A stretch of DNA of 64,000 nucleotides from Oxytricha trifallax (lineage: Eukaryota; Ciliophora; Spirotrichea; Sporadotrichida; Oxytrichidae): NCBI GenBank assembly GCA_000711775.1, contig ARYC01001455.1:43957-107956 (forward strand), read 5' to 3'. The notes under the pieces are model-generated. The model saw only the letters and a list, made by a program, of their open reading frames with translations, was not told the origin of the DNA and did not search any database. Shown here in pieces: positions 10,110 to 20,383 of the stretch (position 1 is the stretch's first letter; each line of letters starts with the position of its first letter). The translations under genes were made by a program, and so were the position numbers.

Positions 10110-10640
10110 GAATAAAAATAGTTGAGAAATCCTAAATTTAAAGAATAATAGTAATTTGGTTCGCTATTTTAATTTTAATGAATATAATTAAACACTACTC
10201 TATCTCGAAATTTCTTTAATTTTGAGCTGAGTGCGATAGAGTATTATAAATTACTCATATTATTTGAAATCTTAAATAAATGGAATTAAGTTTAAAATAT
10301 TCTAGAGTTGTTTTTTATTAAGAGATTGTATATTTAACTATATCAATATTTTAACTATTAATACAAAAATATTTAAAGATATATGTCTAATTTTAATTAT
10401 ATTTTAATATTGAATTTAAGATTAGTAAATTATAAAAAACAACTCTAGAATATTTTAAACTTAATTCCATTTATTTAAGATTTTAAATAATATGAGTAAT
10501 TTATAATACTCTATCGCACTCTATCTCAAAATTATAGAAATTTCGAGATAGAGTAGTGTTTAATTATATTCATTAAAATTAAAATTAAAATAGCGAAGCA
10601 AATTACTATTATTCTTTAAATTTAGGATTTCTCAACTATT
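10110..10640. repeat. 530-bp inverted duplication
   Basis: Sequence from about 10110 (AATAAAAATAGTTGAGAAAT) is inverted with few mismatches to about 10640, around a centre near 10375. Arms are about 240 bp. It contains CACTACTCTATCTCGAAATT and its complement. No coding signal was recognised. It sits in a spacer of gene A. Confidence 0.65.
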
Positions 10641-11064
10641 TTTACTCATTGAAATTGATAACATTATCCGCAGGATTGAATTTGTATTTCCAGATTAATT
10701 TTAATGCTAAAAACTAACTAAAAAATTATAAAACTATTTTTTTAAGTGATGATCGAATAAATTAATTACTTAGTTATTCTATTCTTAGGACATCTAATAA
10801 TGCTATAATTTATATTTTTTCTATTAATATTTGAAGAAAAAAAAGTTTATTAAATTATAATTTTATACATTTAATATATATTTTATAGAATTATAATCAC
10901 CATATATTGATTAAATTAATTTAAAACGCAAAACATCTTTATGTTGAAAAATTATATTTGATTTACCCTTATTTAAAATAAAGTTTGTTTAATTTATAAA
11001 ATAGAATACTTTTTACACAAATTGAGTTTACTCATATAAAAATAAGACATTCTTAAGGTTATAA

Positions 11065-11325
11065 TTCATAAGCATTAAAGAAGAGCCTCCAAATTCATCT
11101 TGTAAAAATAAAAATGTCATTTAAGACCACCACACTACTCCACTATTTTATAACTTAATCAATTTGAATCGAATTTATATTAGTAATATGAATTGATTTA
11201 TATGCTAAGTTTATAATTTATTTAAATGATAAACCATTTTACTGTATTCTGGCAAGGAAACCATCATGATAATCTCCTTCATTTAATGTGAATAAATTAT
11301 TGTATCTAGCTTAACCATTTATTAC
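11065..11325 (-). CDS. Gene A propeller segments, module 3
   Basis: 11225-11325 reads ARYNNLFTLNEGDYHDGFLA then RIQQNG; 11065-11150 reads VWWSQMTFLFLQDEFGGSSL then MLMNYN. DYHDGFLARIQQNG is a classic SBBP-like blade strand (D.FLARI...G) and VWWS its continuation, so the two segments should be consecutive. Confidence 0.7.
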
Positions 11326-11449
11326 AATATTTTTATCATCATCATTCATTTATTATACAATTATATATCCTAAATTAATAAGTATAAAATAATTTATAAT
11401 TGCCAATGAAACTTATAAATAAAATAAGATGATAATAACTATTGAGATA

Positions 11450-11555
11450 AGTATTAGTCAAATCTAATGCTTGTTTACCAAGAGCTATGGGCCATGGGTT
11501 TTAAGCGCATCTTTCACTCCCCCATTAAATTGGTTAACTCACATTAACTGAATTT
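11450..11555 (-). CDS. Gene A, start of propeller module 3
   Basis: Reads PIQWGSERCAQNPWPIALGK then QALDL. The WPIALG.QA element corresponds to YPLLYGGMTVA at 14.85 kb and KYFPVIIGGSEA at 18.93 kb, the recurring first strand of each propeller. Confidence 0.6.
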
Positions 11556-11689
11556 ACTACCCTTATATGAAAATTTAATGCATTTTTTTTATATATTTTA
11601 AATGAACGTAATTATCCCAATAGTAAGATGTGTAAGTTGTATCCTAATATCAATTAAAATTATATTAATATCTGAGCTTAATGTTATGG

Positions 11690-12085
11690 CTTATTGGTTA
11701 TGCAAACGCATTAGTCAATACATTTAGTACATTATTTGAAGCTGTATACATACCGGGCTGTTTCATTGATTGTGTATCTGTAAAAGGATTCAATATGAGT
11801 GCTGTTGTAGGCCTATCTTAGCAATTTTTAAAATCAGTGGTAAATGTGATATTTTTATTTAATATATTCTTAAAATTACAGTTAATGATAGACTTTGTAC
11901 CAGTTGCTTGAGTAAACTCATACGTGTTTGAGTCTTTCAAAGCGGCTACTAATTCTATAGGACTACAAATATGTTCATATTATTTAATTAATTTAATAAA
12001 TTTAACCGCTGTAAGGGTATCTTCTGTATTTTCCAGTTATAGATTGTAGACCCCATACATATTGTTTTGTAGGGGAATATGATAA
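11690..12085 (-). CDS. Gene A Ig/cadherin-like region, module 2
   Basis: The minus strand is open over most of 400 bp: YGVYNLQLENTEDTLTAVKF, then CSPIELVAALKDSNTYEFTQ and ATGTKSIINCNF; after a small break near 11855, FTTDFKNCQDRPTTALILNP and FTDTQSMKQPGMYTASNN. Cysteines and Thr-rich strands resemble the Ig-like blocks at 3.7 and 48.2 kb. Confidence 0.65.
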
Positions 12086-12689
12086 ACTAGATTACTTTAT
12101 AGACTATATTAAAGCAAGTATAATTCTACATAGTATTTAATAAAAATATTTTTGATAATTTTAATTTTTTTGGATTAATTTTAATTTAATCTAAGGAAGA
12201 ATAAAATTTTTTATATTTTAATAAAAAGATGAATTGATATTTTGATAAGTTTTTACTTTTATTTACTTTTGCTAAAATATAATAGTTTTTAAAAATATGT
12301 TTATATAATAAATTAAAATTATGGCAGTCATTTTTGTTTAATCATAAATATATGGTTTTTATAAATAAAATATTTATTACCGAAAAAATTATCTTGATAG
12401 AGGGAATGAGATAAATAGGACATCCAAAAATAAGTTTAGTTAAATTATAAAATTATTTATTAAAATAATGTCAATTTGTATTGGTTTGTATTAAATTGAC
12501 TGGTACAATTTATCTTTTTAATTATAAATTAATTTCTAAATCAAGTATTTTTATATCATAAGATTAATAACTTATAATTTTTCATAAAATTAAAAAACTT
12601 CAACATTAATATTTACTTTTATAAATATATTATAGTCATTATATAAGAAGTACTTCATTTTATTATGTACTTTGAAGTATGTTTATAAA

Positions 12690-12862
12690 TTAATTTATTA
12701 TAATGGAAAGTTATCAGTAGGTAATGGTGCTGCAAGTTCAACATTAGATACTGTGGTAATGGTAGGATTAGTACTAACTGTGGAATAAGTAGGATAGTAA
12801 TTAGTCTCTGTTGGAAGTAATATAGGAACGTCGAAACATGTTTGCGACCAATTACCAAATTT
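12690..12862 (-). CDS. Gene A Ser/Thr/Pro linker after propeller module 2
   Basis: The true frame reads FGNWSQTCFDVPILLPTETN, YYPTYSTVSTNPTITTVSNV and ELAAPLPTDNFPL. An overlapping frame from an ATG at 12858 is a hydrophobic shadow. The composition parallels the linker at 57.2 kb (DYEAGSSSSYLNQ...LPTLPTSACYLYTGL). Confidence 0.7.
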
Positions 12863-12959
12863 AAAGATTAGAGTCTAAAATGAGGTAGAAGTCGAATATC
12901 TTCCATAGAATGCATGGAATTGGTTTATATATATATTAATATCTATTTATTTGTTTGAA

Positions 12960-13148
12960 CCATGGACTCTAGAATTTACTGCATAATAAGCTTCAGTAAA
13001 ATCACCTTTCCACATTCAAATAAAAAATAATAATTCTACCCTCAGTAAATGTATAAGACGAATCAAGCTTTGCAAAATAAAGTTGATTTTGCCCTAGTGT
13101 TATATAAATATTTTGAGAAGAATCTGTAGTAATAGTTGCAGAAGCCAA
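12960..13148 (-). CDS. Gene A propeller segments joined across a 19-bp IES
   Basis: 13033-13148 reads ASATITTDSSQNIYITLGQN, QLYFAKLDSSYTFTEGR; 12960-13013 reads WKGDFTEAYYAVNSRVH. Joining at pointer ATTC (13014-13017 and 13033-13036) removes 19 bp and gives TFTEGRMWKGDFTEAYYAV in frame. Unremoved, the frame meets a TGA. Confidence 0.75.
13014..13032. other. Very short IES (19 bp), pointer ATTC
   Basis: Direct repeat ATTC flanks a pure A/T stretch; excision restores the reading frame of the propeller segment. Among the shortest IESs in the window. Confidence 0.65.
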
Positions 13149-13224
13149 ATTTTTGTTGAAATAAAATATTATTTAAATATTTCTGAAATAATCTTATGAA
13201 ATAAAGTAATTAATAATAATTTTT

Positions 13225-13530
13225 AAAACAGGTTTTTCTATCCTGGGTAATGGAAGAGACTATTCATATTAAAAACAACTGTTCTTTTAAATGCACACTT
13301 AGAAGGTATAATATAAATAGGGTAGGGAAAATTATAATTATTTGAAAAATTTAATTTGATAGATTTATTAAAATAATTAAAAATCCTAAATCAAATATTT
13401 TCCTACAATAATAAATATTTAAATTTGCTGTTGATGGAAATACTAGTTAAAAAGCTGCATCTTTTGACAGATCTGCCTTATTTAACACAAAAAATTAGAA
13501 AGTATCTTAAGTTCCAGTAAATAAAAACTT
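13225..13530 (-). CDS. Gene A propeller segments, module 2
   Basis: 13408-13530 reads GTQDTFQFFVLNKADLSKDA then AFQLVFPSTANLNIYY; 13225-13315 reads IPSKCAFKRTVVFNMNSLFH then YPGQKN. The spacer 13316-13407 is AT-rich with no TGA-free alternative frame that looks better. Confidence 0.6.
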
Positions 13531-13584
13531 TCAAACATTTATTAAAGAAAATTTTTATTCTTAAAGAATTTGAGATTTAAAATA

Positions 13585-13970
13585 AATAAATTATTACAAT
13601 CGATGTATAAATATAATTGCAGTAATTATTAATGAATATCATAATTTCCAGTTTATATGATTGGTAAAATAATTTTATCAGTCCCATAGAATGTTTGCTA
13701 TATACTACAATAATTTAATTAAATTATTATAAAAATGCTACATTTTCTAATCTTCACTGTTAATTGTGTTAATTAATGCTTATCGTTCTACTACACCATC
13801 AGTAATAATAATATAATTTTTACTTTTAAATTAAATTAATCCTTATCTATTAGATTAACTCTTTACTAGTGCCTTAATGTCTGAATTAAAAGAAGTAAGT
13901 TCCAGAAGTATCAACTAAGAAATGCATAGGATATGTAAATCCTGTGTCAACTGGATAAAAATTAAAAACT
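13585..13970 (-). CDS. Gene A propeller segments, module 2
   Basis: Three pieces: 13860-13970 (NFYPVDTGFTYPMHFLVDTS then GTYFFQFRHQGTSKE), 13735-13830 (YIIITDGVVERQALINTINS then EDQKM) and 13585-13705 (TFYGTDKIILPIIQTGNYDI). All use TAA/TAG as Gln and contain no TGA. Confidence 0.6.
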
Positions 13971-14139
13971 CATTTTAATAGGACTTTTACAAAGAAATAT
14001 TCAATTAAAATATAATTTAATTTTATAAATAATAAAAGAATCTATTAACTTAAAGATTTATTTTTTATCAAAATATTAAAAAGTTTAATACTATTTTTTT
14101 AAAAAATTTTATATATTTATTTTAAAGTAAAATATTTAT

Positions 14140-14490
14140 TAATATTGAATTAATTGCACCTATAAAAATTGAAATAATCTGATGTGAAAGTATAAACTAA
14201 AATTTATATTTATCTGAAAGTAGTTTAATCGAATTTTAATGCTACAAAATTCTAATAAGCAGGAGTAGTCCATTAATATTTGTAAAGAACCAAGATTTTG
14301 TTTGAGCTTAAAATCTCCATGAAAATTGGAGTTTATAGAGTTGGATTAGTATTGTCTTGTGGCAACATCCTATACCAAACGGGACTTCCAGTTCTAATTT
14401 ACAATTTAAGAATAGCTGGTTATTTCAAAATAGTATTTAAAAACCATTCATTTGTCTATCTGCATAATCCATAAATAAATGCTCCAGATT
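14140..14490 (-). CDS. Gene A long propeller segment, module 2
   Basis: About 117 codons are open without TGA: SGAFIYGLCRQTNEWFLNTI, LKQPAILKLQIRTGSPVWYR, MLPQDNTNPTLQTPIFMEIL, then VLYKYQWTTPAYQNFVALKF and YTFTSDYFNFYRC. ILKLQIRTGSPVWYRML is a typical blade. One of the longest uninterrupted segments in the window. Confidence 0.75.
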
Positions 14491-14636
14491 AAAATATCTA
14501 AATAATAAATTGAGTTGCAAACGTACATTCTCAAAAATTTGATAATTAGAAATGGTTGGATTAATATGAAAACAGAGAAAATATTTTTTTTTTATATATC
14601 GTCATATAAACTAATATAAATAAAGTAATATATTCA

Positions 14637-14869
14637 CCATTTGCATTATAATTAGTCAACCCGATAACTGTGTGTGTCCAATATGGAGTTGCTCTTTAAT
14701 CCATGTAAGAGATATATCCTTTCACATAAGTCTCACCATGAAAATTAAATGGCTACTTTTAAGCGGACCCAGCTAAAAGCATATTCCCATACTAATCTAC
14801 ATTAAAATGTACAATATTGACGTCTTATGCAACTGTCATTCCTCCATAAAGAAGTGGATAAATTGGCAT
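14637..14869 (-). CDS. Gene A, start of propeller module 2
   Basis: Reads MPIYPLLYGGMTVAQDVNIV, HFNVDQYGNMLLAGSAQKQP, FNFHGETYVKGYISYMDQRA and TPYWTHTVIGLTNYNANG. This is the clearest example of the module start P.LYGG......VDQYGN.L.AG. The Met is probably internal because Ig-like coding lies just upstream (14.89-15.09 kb). Confidence 0.8.
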
Positions 14870-14889
14870 GGTACAAATTTAATAATAAG

Positions 14890-15095
14890 AATTAATTTAT
14901 ACAAGCTGAAACATTATGGTTTGGAGTACTAGGGTCTCTAGCTGAACTTTTTAAAGCCATGTTATTTTCTACATTGACATAAGCAAATCTACTGACGTTA
15001 TTAATTATTAAAATTAAACAATAAAACTCACAGTTATCATTTACAACTGTCAATCTAATTGCATAAAAGTTGCCTAAAGCTTCTCTAATTGTTTA
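14890..15095 (-). CDS. Gene A end of Ig-like region, module 1
   Basis: 15035-15095 reads TIREALGNFYAIRLTVVNDN, a cadherin-type closing strand; 14890-14990 reads VSRFAYVNVENNMALKSSAR then DPSTPNHNV. They precede the module 2 propeller. From 15110 to 15970 the DNA is AT-rich and I see no coding segment. Confidence 0.6.
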
Positions 15096-15974
15096 AGAGG
15101 TAATTTTAAATAAAATTAATAAAATATCAATATTTAAAATTTAATGAAAATCTTAATTTTTTTAATTATATAAATTAAAGGTTGCTAAGCATATCTAATT
15201 TTATAAGGATACTTAATTTAGTGTTGGGGTTTCTCTTTTGATTTAAAATTTATGGCATTCATTTTATTAATATATAATGCATATTTATAATATTATAAAT
15301 CTTATTTTAAAGCCCCCCTTAAATTTATTGACTTTATATATTTATTATAACTATCAATATGTATTGTACCTCTAAAAAAAACTCTTAATTATTTAAATAA
15401 TATCATTAGCAGTTATAAACAAAAAGTCTTACAGGTTCTTAATTAATTATATTGAACAAATCAAAGAATACTCTAATTATACCTCATTTAAACGAAAAAC
15501 CGCTCCAAAGATTGTGTTGAAAATTCATATCCATCATACAATATCCCTGACTCTATCTTTTAATTTTGTTATATCTAATGAATATTATATGATCCATTAA
15601 AATGTTAAATTAAGATAATTTATATTTTATATAATCTCTCAAATTATGAAAAAAATTATCAAAATAATAGATATCATCATTTATCATCTCCAAAAATAAT
15701 AATAAATATTATAAGTAAATTCACCTAAAAAAGCAATAAAATTTTAGTATAAAATTAAAATCTAAAACATTTTTTAGAAAAATAAAATAATAAATATTTT
15801 TTAGTTTGATTAAAAGTCAATATAAATTTTATATGTTAGAATTATAATTTTGTTTCATTTTGACTTCGTACTTTATTATTAAAGATATTAAAGAAATTAA
15901 ATCTAGATATTTTTTCCAGCAATAATTTAAATTCCTTAAATTGTGATTCATATATTTATAAAAAAACAACAATT

Positions 15975-16430
15975 TCAATAGAATTGTCTAATTGTTATTG
16001 TTAGAGTCTACGCAGCAGTGTTAATTGAGATTTCAGATGTTCCTGCACCATCAGGCCAACTAGCTGCAGTGAATTTATAAATAGTTCCTGAACAATCTTT
16101 GATTTCAGTTATAGTAAATGTGGTGGGTGAAGTGTCCATAAATAAGGAACTTGGAGTTACAATAAGAGGCAAGTCACAATGCTGAGAGACAGATGTATCT
16201 CTCATCACCGCAATGTCTGGATATTTGACTGATCCTGATTGTAAAGTATAGTCAGCTGAATCAACAGTATTAAATGTAAAAGCTTCATTGTCTGCTGAAT
16301 AAAGAGCTGTAGCTGAAGTTGTTGAACCACTTGTTCCTAAATCAGTTAAAGTAGCGTAAGTAGGAGTTGTGAAATTCAAACAAGAGGCACTTGTAGAATA
16401 CGCATCATCTTTAATTCCAATTAAGACAAT
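15975..16430 (-). CDS. Gene A longest segment, Ig/cadherin-like, module 1
   Basis: About 150 codons: IVLIGIKDDAYSTSASCLNF, TTPTYATLTDLGTSGSTTSA, then SADYTLQSGSVKYPDIAVMR, CDLPLIVTPSSLFMDTSPTT, CSGTIYKFTAASWPDGAGTS and EISINTAAQTLTITIRQFY before a TGA at 15975. The TGA may lie just past the MDS boundary or mark a true stop; module 2 sequence further on argues for the former. Thr/Ser-rich beta-sandwich composition with paired cysteines. Confidence 0.7.
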
Positions 16431-16459
16431 CTAAATAAAGGTTTATCTTTTTTAAAAAA

Positions 16460-16740
16460 AAGTACCCTAGTCTTTGTAGTCAAATAAGCAGTTGAAGTAA
16501 TTCCAATAATAAAGTTTGATCCAGCTTTGGCTGCTTATTATTTTAATTTTATAATGCTGAAACAAGATTGATACTAGTACCTTTGGTCAAACTTTTCTAA
16601 TTAACTATCTCCCCATTTATGTGGTTTATTTACATTGTTAAAAGAGTTGCTATATTCAATATTACTACTTGGAAAATATATACTTACTTGTAAGGAGTCT
16701 GCCAAATATTATAAAGATTTGGGATGAAAGATTTCTTTTA
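16460..16740 (-). CDS. Gene A propeller segments, module 1
   Basis: 16585-16740 reads SFIPNLYNIWQTPYK and, further on, INHINGEIVNQKSLTK; 16460-16546 reads AAKAGSNFIIGITSTAYLTT then KTRVL. SNFIIGITSTAYL matches the final blade strands seen at 57.45 kb (SSLAYVVGTETT). Confidence 0.6.
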
Positions 16741-16869
16741 GCTATAGAAAACTAATTTAATTATAAACTAATTAAAATGTTTCTTTCAAATATTTTGATT
16801 TTAAAATTCAATTTAATATTTTATTATACTTTGAATAAATAACCTTTACTTAAAAGAAGATATCATAAT

Positions 16870-17160
16870 TCTTAAATAAAATAATGATTGGCAGTATCTA
16901 AATATGCATATTCTACAAAGGGTAGGCATAAAAATAGCTTACAAAAAAATTTATTGTTAAAATTATCTAATGAAGATTAGACTAACAAATATTTATAATT
17001 TTAATCTATTATTAGAAAAATAGCACCCTAAAGTTTCCTGTTGTCTATGCTACATAAAGTTGCAAATCTGAATATAAATACAAATAAATTATAAATCTAA
17101 GAGTACAGAATTTAATAAGTAATTTTTTGTCAAAGTGTAAGTTGAAGTTGAGCCTATTCC
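16870..17160 (-). CDS. Gene A propeller segments, module 1 (short pieces)
   Basis: 17095-17160 reads MLGIGSTSTYTLTKNYLLN; 16990-17060 reads SDLQLYVAQTTGNFRVLFF; 16870-16930 reads LPFVEYAYLDTANHYFIQEL. The LYVA.TTGNF element is blade-like. Boundaries approximate; pointers not found. Confidence 0.5.
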
Positions 17161-17199
17161 TAACATTCAAGATTTTTTTGAAATAAGTTGAAATTTAAA

Positions 17200-17470
17200 T
17201 TCAAATTTATAAATAATAATAGCAATAGTAAATGTAATAATCAAAAATGGAAATCTTAAAAAAAGCGTTATCATTTTTCCATTCTCCTTCATACTTAGCT
17301 CCATTAGCGTGAGTGTAATTTTCCTTGTTTTTTTCTTATTCTTCAGTTGACTCTTGCTCGCATGTACTTCTCAATCGATCTTGGTGCCACCCCTGTAAAA
17401 TTAATTTTTTAGATATGTTTTTTGTAACTTACATTTTAAATGAATGACACTGCACCTTCTGATCAGACAT
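17200..17470 (-). CDS. MORN-repeat protein fragment (foreign to gene A)
   Basis: From an ATG at 17470 the frame reads MSDQKVQCHSFKM and later RSTCEQESTEEQEKNKENYT, HANGAKYEGEWKNDNAFF, open to a TGA near 17200. NGAKYEGEWKND matches the MORN repeat core (Y.G.W..). MORN proteins in protists often act at membranes or the cytoskeleton. A perfect-looking 40-nt intron (GTAAGTT...TTTACAG, 17432 to 17393) lies inside, but splicing it shifts the MORN frame, so either the intron is false or the copy is damaged. It sits in a spacer of gene A and has no relation to propeller sequence. Confidence 0.5.
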
Positions 17471-17519
17471 GTTTTCATATTCTTATATTCTTAATTTATT
17501 TTTTATACAATTCACTTTA

Positions 17520-17605
17520 TTTAAAAAAAATCGTGATTATATTGCCTGTTGTATCATAGCTAGAGGCAAAATACCAATGAGTATAATTTGAATCTAATTA
17601 TATTC
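17520..17605 (-). CDS. Gene A propeller segment, module 1
   Basis: Reads SNYTHWYFASSYDTTGNIIT on the minus strand; WYFASSYDTTGNI is a blade strand pair. The next downstream piece of gene A lies beyond the MORN fragment. Confidence 0.6.
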
Positions 17606-17884
17606 TGCAACGATAATTAGTTAATTTCAATTAAGCTTAAACTAAAGAAAGAATATAATTACTGATTGACTAAAAAATCCAGATCCTAGTTTGACAATCT
17701 TTCTCAAAAAATAGAAAGATTTAATTCAAAACATATCCCTTGCTTTTTAAGAAAATTTAATTAAATAAATTTATGAAGCTAAATAACGAATAGAATTAAA
17801 AAACTATTTCAAAATAAAATCATTTTAACTATAGATATATTCATTTTTTAAATTAGTAAAATCATCTAACTATTTTTAAATTAG

Positions 17885-18115
17885 TAGGGGCTGATGCTGA
17901 AAAAGGTATTATAGTTTCTTAAGTAAAATCATAATTAGATTTAGTCGCTTATTGAATTGAATATGCTTATGTACTTGCAGTTGTAAAAATTCTGCTGAGC
18001 TACCAAATATCAGGACTATCCACATTAATCTCAAGAGAAGTGTAAACTTGATTAACAGATGCACAGTAAAGAGTTTTTATCCATTATACTACCAGATTTG
18101 AGTTTAATTTAATTA
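17885..18115 (-). CDS. Gene A propeller segment, module 1
   Basis: About 77 codons: SNLVVQWIKTLYCASVNQVY, TSLEINVDSPDIWQLSRIFT, TASTQAYSIQQATKSNYDFT, QETIIPFSASAPT. VVQWIKT and DIWQLSRI repeat the x-W-x pattern of consecutive blades. Confidence 0.7.
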
Positions 18116-18184
18116 TGATTGATCTCTAAACTCATGAAGTTAATACATTGTTTATAAATTTATTATTACTGGTTTATTCACTAA

Positions 18185-18370
18185 AGCTGAGGGTTGTAGA
18201 TTGAATCACAAATTTATGATACAGGTCTTATAACTAATAAAAACATATTAAAGCTTTATTTGACCTATCCACTCTGAAATTATGATAGAGGGTAGCAGAT
18301 GTAAACATAGAATCTCCTTCTATTTCTGCTAAAACATTCCCTGTTGCAGCATCAATCTTTATGTATCTCA
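18185..18370 (-). CDS. Gene A propeller segments, module 1
   Basis: 18255-18370 reads LRYIKIDAATGNVLAEIEGD then SMFTSATLYHNFRVDRSNKA; 18185-18240 reads LIRPVSQICDSIYNPQLQ. IKIDAATGNVL is nearly identical to IKIDPTTGNIL at 36.16 kb in gene B, evidence that the two genes are paralogous. Confidence 0.7.
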
Positions 18371-18399
18371 AGTATAATTAGAAAATAAATTGTTAAAAA

Positions 18400-18540
18400 T
18401 ATAAAAATATGAATTGGCATTTAATGAAGTTGACATAGCATAGAAGGTTGTGCCTGATAGTGCTACAAGAACTGGAACTTTAGCTTCTGATCCCACTGAT
18501 GCTTGATTCAGCCAAACAATATTTCCTAATTTAAATATAT
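18400..18540 (-). CDS. Gene A propeller segment, module 1
   Basis: Reads GNIVWLNQASVGSEAKVPVL, VALSGTTFYAMSTSLNANSY. GNIVWLNQ is the blade's W strand. An in-frame TGA just downstream (about 18358) marks the IES side. Confidence 0.7.
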
Positions 18541-18689
18541 TAGTTTCTTATTAGATTTTAAATATGATTTATTGTTACCCTAAGCATTAAGTAGAACAAT
18601 TTATAGAAATTAATTTTTTAAATAATAACCATCAATATGCAAATTAATATATTTTATGTGGAGGGGAAACAAATTATGAAATTTCACTT

Positions 18690-18800
18690 AATTTTAAAAG
18701 TAAGGAAACAAATCCAAGCAAAACCGTTCTGCCACTAGTATAGTCAATACACTAAGCCCCTGCTGCAGCGCTAAGATATCCAGCTACTAAAATTTAAATA
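18690..18800 (-). CDS. Gene A propeller segment, module 1
   Basis: Reads LVAGYLSAAAGAQCIDYTSG then RTVLLGFVSLLLKLSE. It joins the N-terminal piece (GRIAV) across a spacer of about 35 bp; pointers of 3-4 bp (AGT or TAGC) keep the frame, so the exact junction is ambiguous. Confidence 0.65.
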
Positions 18801-18814
18801 ATATTATTTATTCA

Positions 18815-19084
18815 GAATAGAACTGCTATTCTTCCATCAGTGTCCGCATCCATGACTCTTCCTAAATTTACAGCTCTAACACATTCAGCTTCACTGCCTC
18901 CAATAATTACAGGGAAATATTTGATTGAGGAATCACATACACTTGTCTAAAGGTTTCCTAAATGTACAAAAATTAATGAAATTTGACAAAGATTGAGGTA
19001 TTTGACCAAATTAAAGCTTTAATAAGAGAGGAAAAATAGATCTGTCCATACTTTTTGATAAAAAAGGATTTTAGCATTCTTCAT
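18815..19084 (-). CDS. Gene A 5' end: hydrophobic leader and first propeller strand
   Basis: The first ATG after the AT-rich gap is at 19084: MKNAKILFYQKVWTDLFFLS, then NLVKYLNLCQISLIFVHLGN, a hydrophobic stretch that could be a signal sequence or anchor, followed by LQTSVCDSSIKYFPVIIGGS, EAECVRAVNLGRVMDADTDG, RIAVLF. FPVIIGG and D.DGRIAV match other module starts. I chose this ATG because the next upstream feature is the stop of gene B at 20022 and the gap looks non-coding. An in-frame TGA ends the piece. Confidence 0.6.
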
Positions 19085-20021
19085 TTTCTGATTAGGATAC
19101 TTCGTTTATTTATTTATACCAATTCATTGACTTATATTAATTTTGTCATTCTTATAAAATATTTGTTTATAGCTGAATTTAACAAGCTGACTTCATTTCA
19201 ATAAGTATCAGAATCTCTTTTTAGCAACATCTATTTTGAATGATCAAGCAACTTCAAATTAATTGGGTAGTAAATTAATCAATTATATAAGTGGATTTAT
19301 AACTATTTAATTTATGTAACCAAATCTACATCAATATTATCAAAATACAAATAACTAAGCTTAAAGAAAATTAAAGTTTTTTTTTTATTGAGTATCAAAA
19401 GATAAATTTAACTAAATTATTGTATTAATTAGCACATTTCAAAATTTATCCTAATGCTATATACATCTTATAATAATTATAATTTAATCAATAGAAGAGT
19501 AGGATTGATGGTATAGCGCAAATAATATTATAGTAATATAGATATTCATGTATTTTCAATTTATATTATAATTCTTTTGTTTATTAATTTATTAATAGAC
19601 CTAGAGTGGATTTTTATTAAATAAATAAATAAATTAATAAAATTTAAATTTACTCTCGAAGTTATCTTACATAATTTAAACAACCATAATTAAAAAAGTA
19701 TAATATTATTCTCCTTAATTATATAACTCTTTATATGTAATTAAATATCTTACCTATATTTTTGAATATTTCATACAAAATTTAAAAATATATATTCTGT
19801 AAACAACTTGAATATATTTTTAATTTTTAATTTAATATTTATTTTTATTTTGAGAATTAAAATAATTATTTTATCAATATTATTTTTAAATATTATATCT
19901 ATCATAAATGGTTATCTAAGAAATAAATCAATGTTGAATTTTATAATTTTATTTTATTAATCAATTTTTCTGAATTATATTTTATATAGGTTTTCGAGTT
20001 ATTAGATTATAAAATTAAAAA
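19085..20021. other. Intergenic region between gene B 3' end and gene A 5' end
   Basis: About 940 bp of very AT-rich DNA with many TGAs in all frames and no recognisable repeat or gene. It should hold gene A's promoter and, after development, any telomere-addition or chromosome-breakage sites, but I see no telomere-like or conserved motif here. Confidence 0.5.
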
Positions 20022-20360
20022 TCAGTGATTATATTTGGAATAATTAATAGTGTGATTATTATTTGATTAGTACTGGATATTATTATTTTTTGCGAATTTA
20101 GTTTGATTTTCTTATTTTATTTCCTCAATTAATTCAAGAGTATCAAAGTTTTCGTCTTGTTCGTTTACTTAATCATATTCATCATCGCTAATAAAAAATA
20201 ATATAAAACTTGTATGAGGGGAATCCTTTTGAAGATCTTCTTCTTAAAACATTTGCTTAATCTTTTTTCTTGCTTACATGACTCCAAAATAGATAACAAC
20301 ACTGAAGTTCTTTATAACACTGAAAAGAATCAAAATTACGATTCCCCATCCATATTCTTT
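20022..20360 (-). CDS. Gene B 3' end: last membrane helix and acidic cytoplasmic tail
   Basis: Reads KEYGWGIVILILFSVIKNFS, VVIYFGVMQARKKIKQMFQE, EDLQKDSPHTSF, then SDDEYDQVNEQDENFDTLEL, IEEIKQENQTKFAKN and ends ...NYSKYNH at a TGA (20022-20024). A hydrophobic helix is followed by a basic stop-transfer stretch (QARKKIKQ) and an acidic, Gln/Asn-rich tail, the usual C-terminus of large ciliate multi-pass surface proteins. The clean TGA with coding TAA/TAG upstream supports ciliate code 6. Confidence 0.8.
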
Positions 20361-20383
20361 TAATTCATGTATAATATATTGTA
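20361..20383. other. Short IES (23 bp), pointer TAATT
   Basis: TAATT at 20361-20365 and 20384-20388. Removal of 23 bp joins DDFKQ to LKEYGWGI in frame (minus strand); unremoved, the frame is shifted. This is the clearest IES in the window because both flanks are strongly coding. Confidence 0.8.

Noticed and set aside
12655..12858. 67-codon hydrophobic minus-strand frame from an ATG at 12858
   Set aside because: The neighbouring frame reads a Thr/Pro-rich linker homologous to the 57.2 kb linker; the hydrophobic frame is its shadow.
20200..20260. 22-nt intron GT...AG inside the gene B tail
   Set aside because: Removing it shifts the frame away from the acidic tail that is otherwise open to the TGA.
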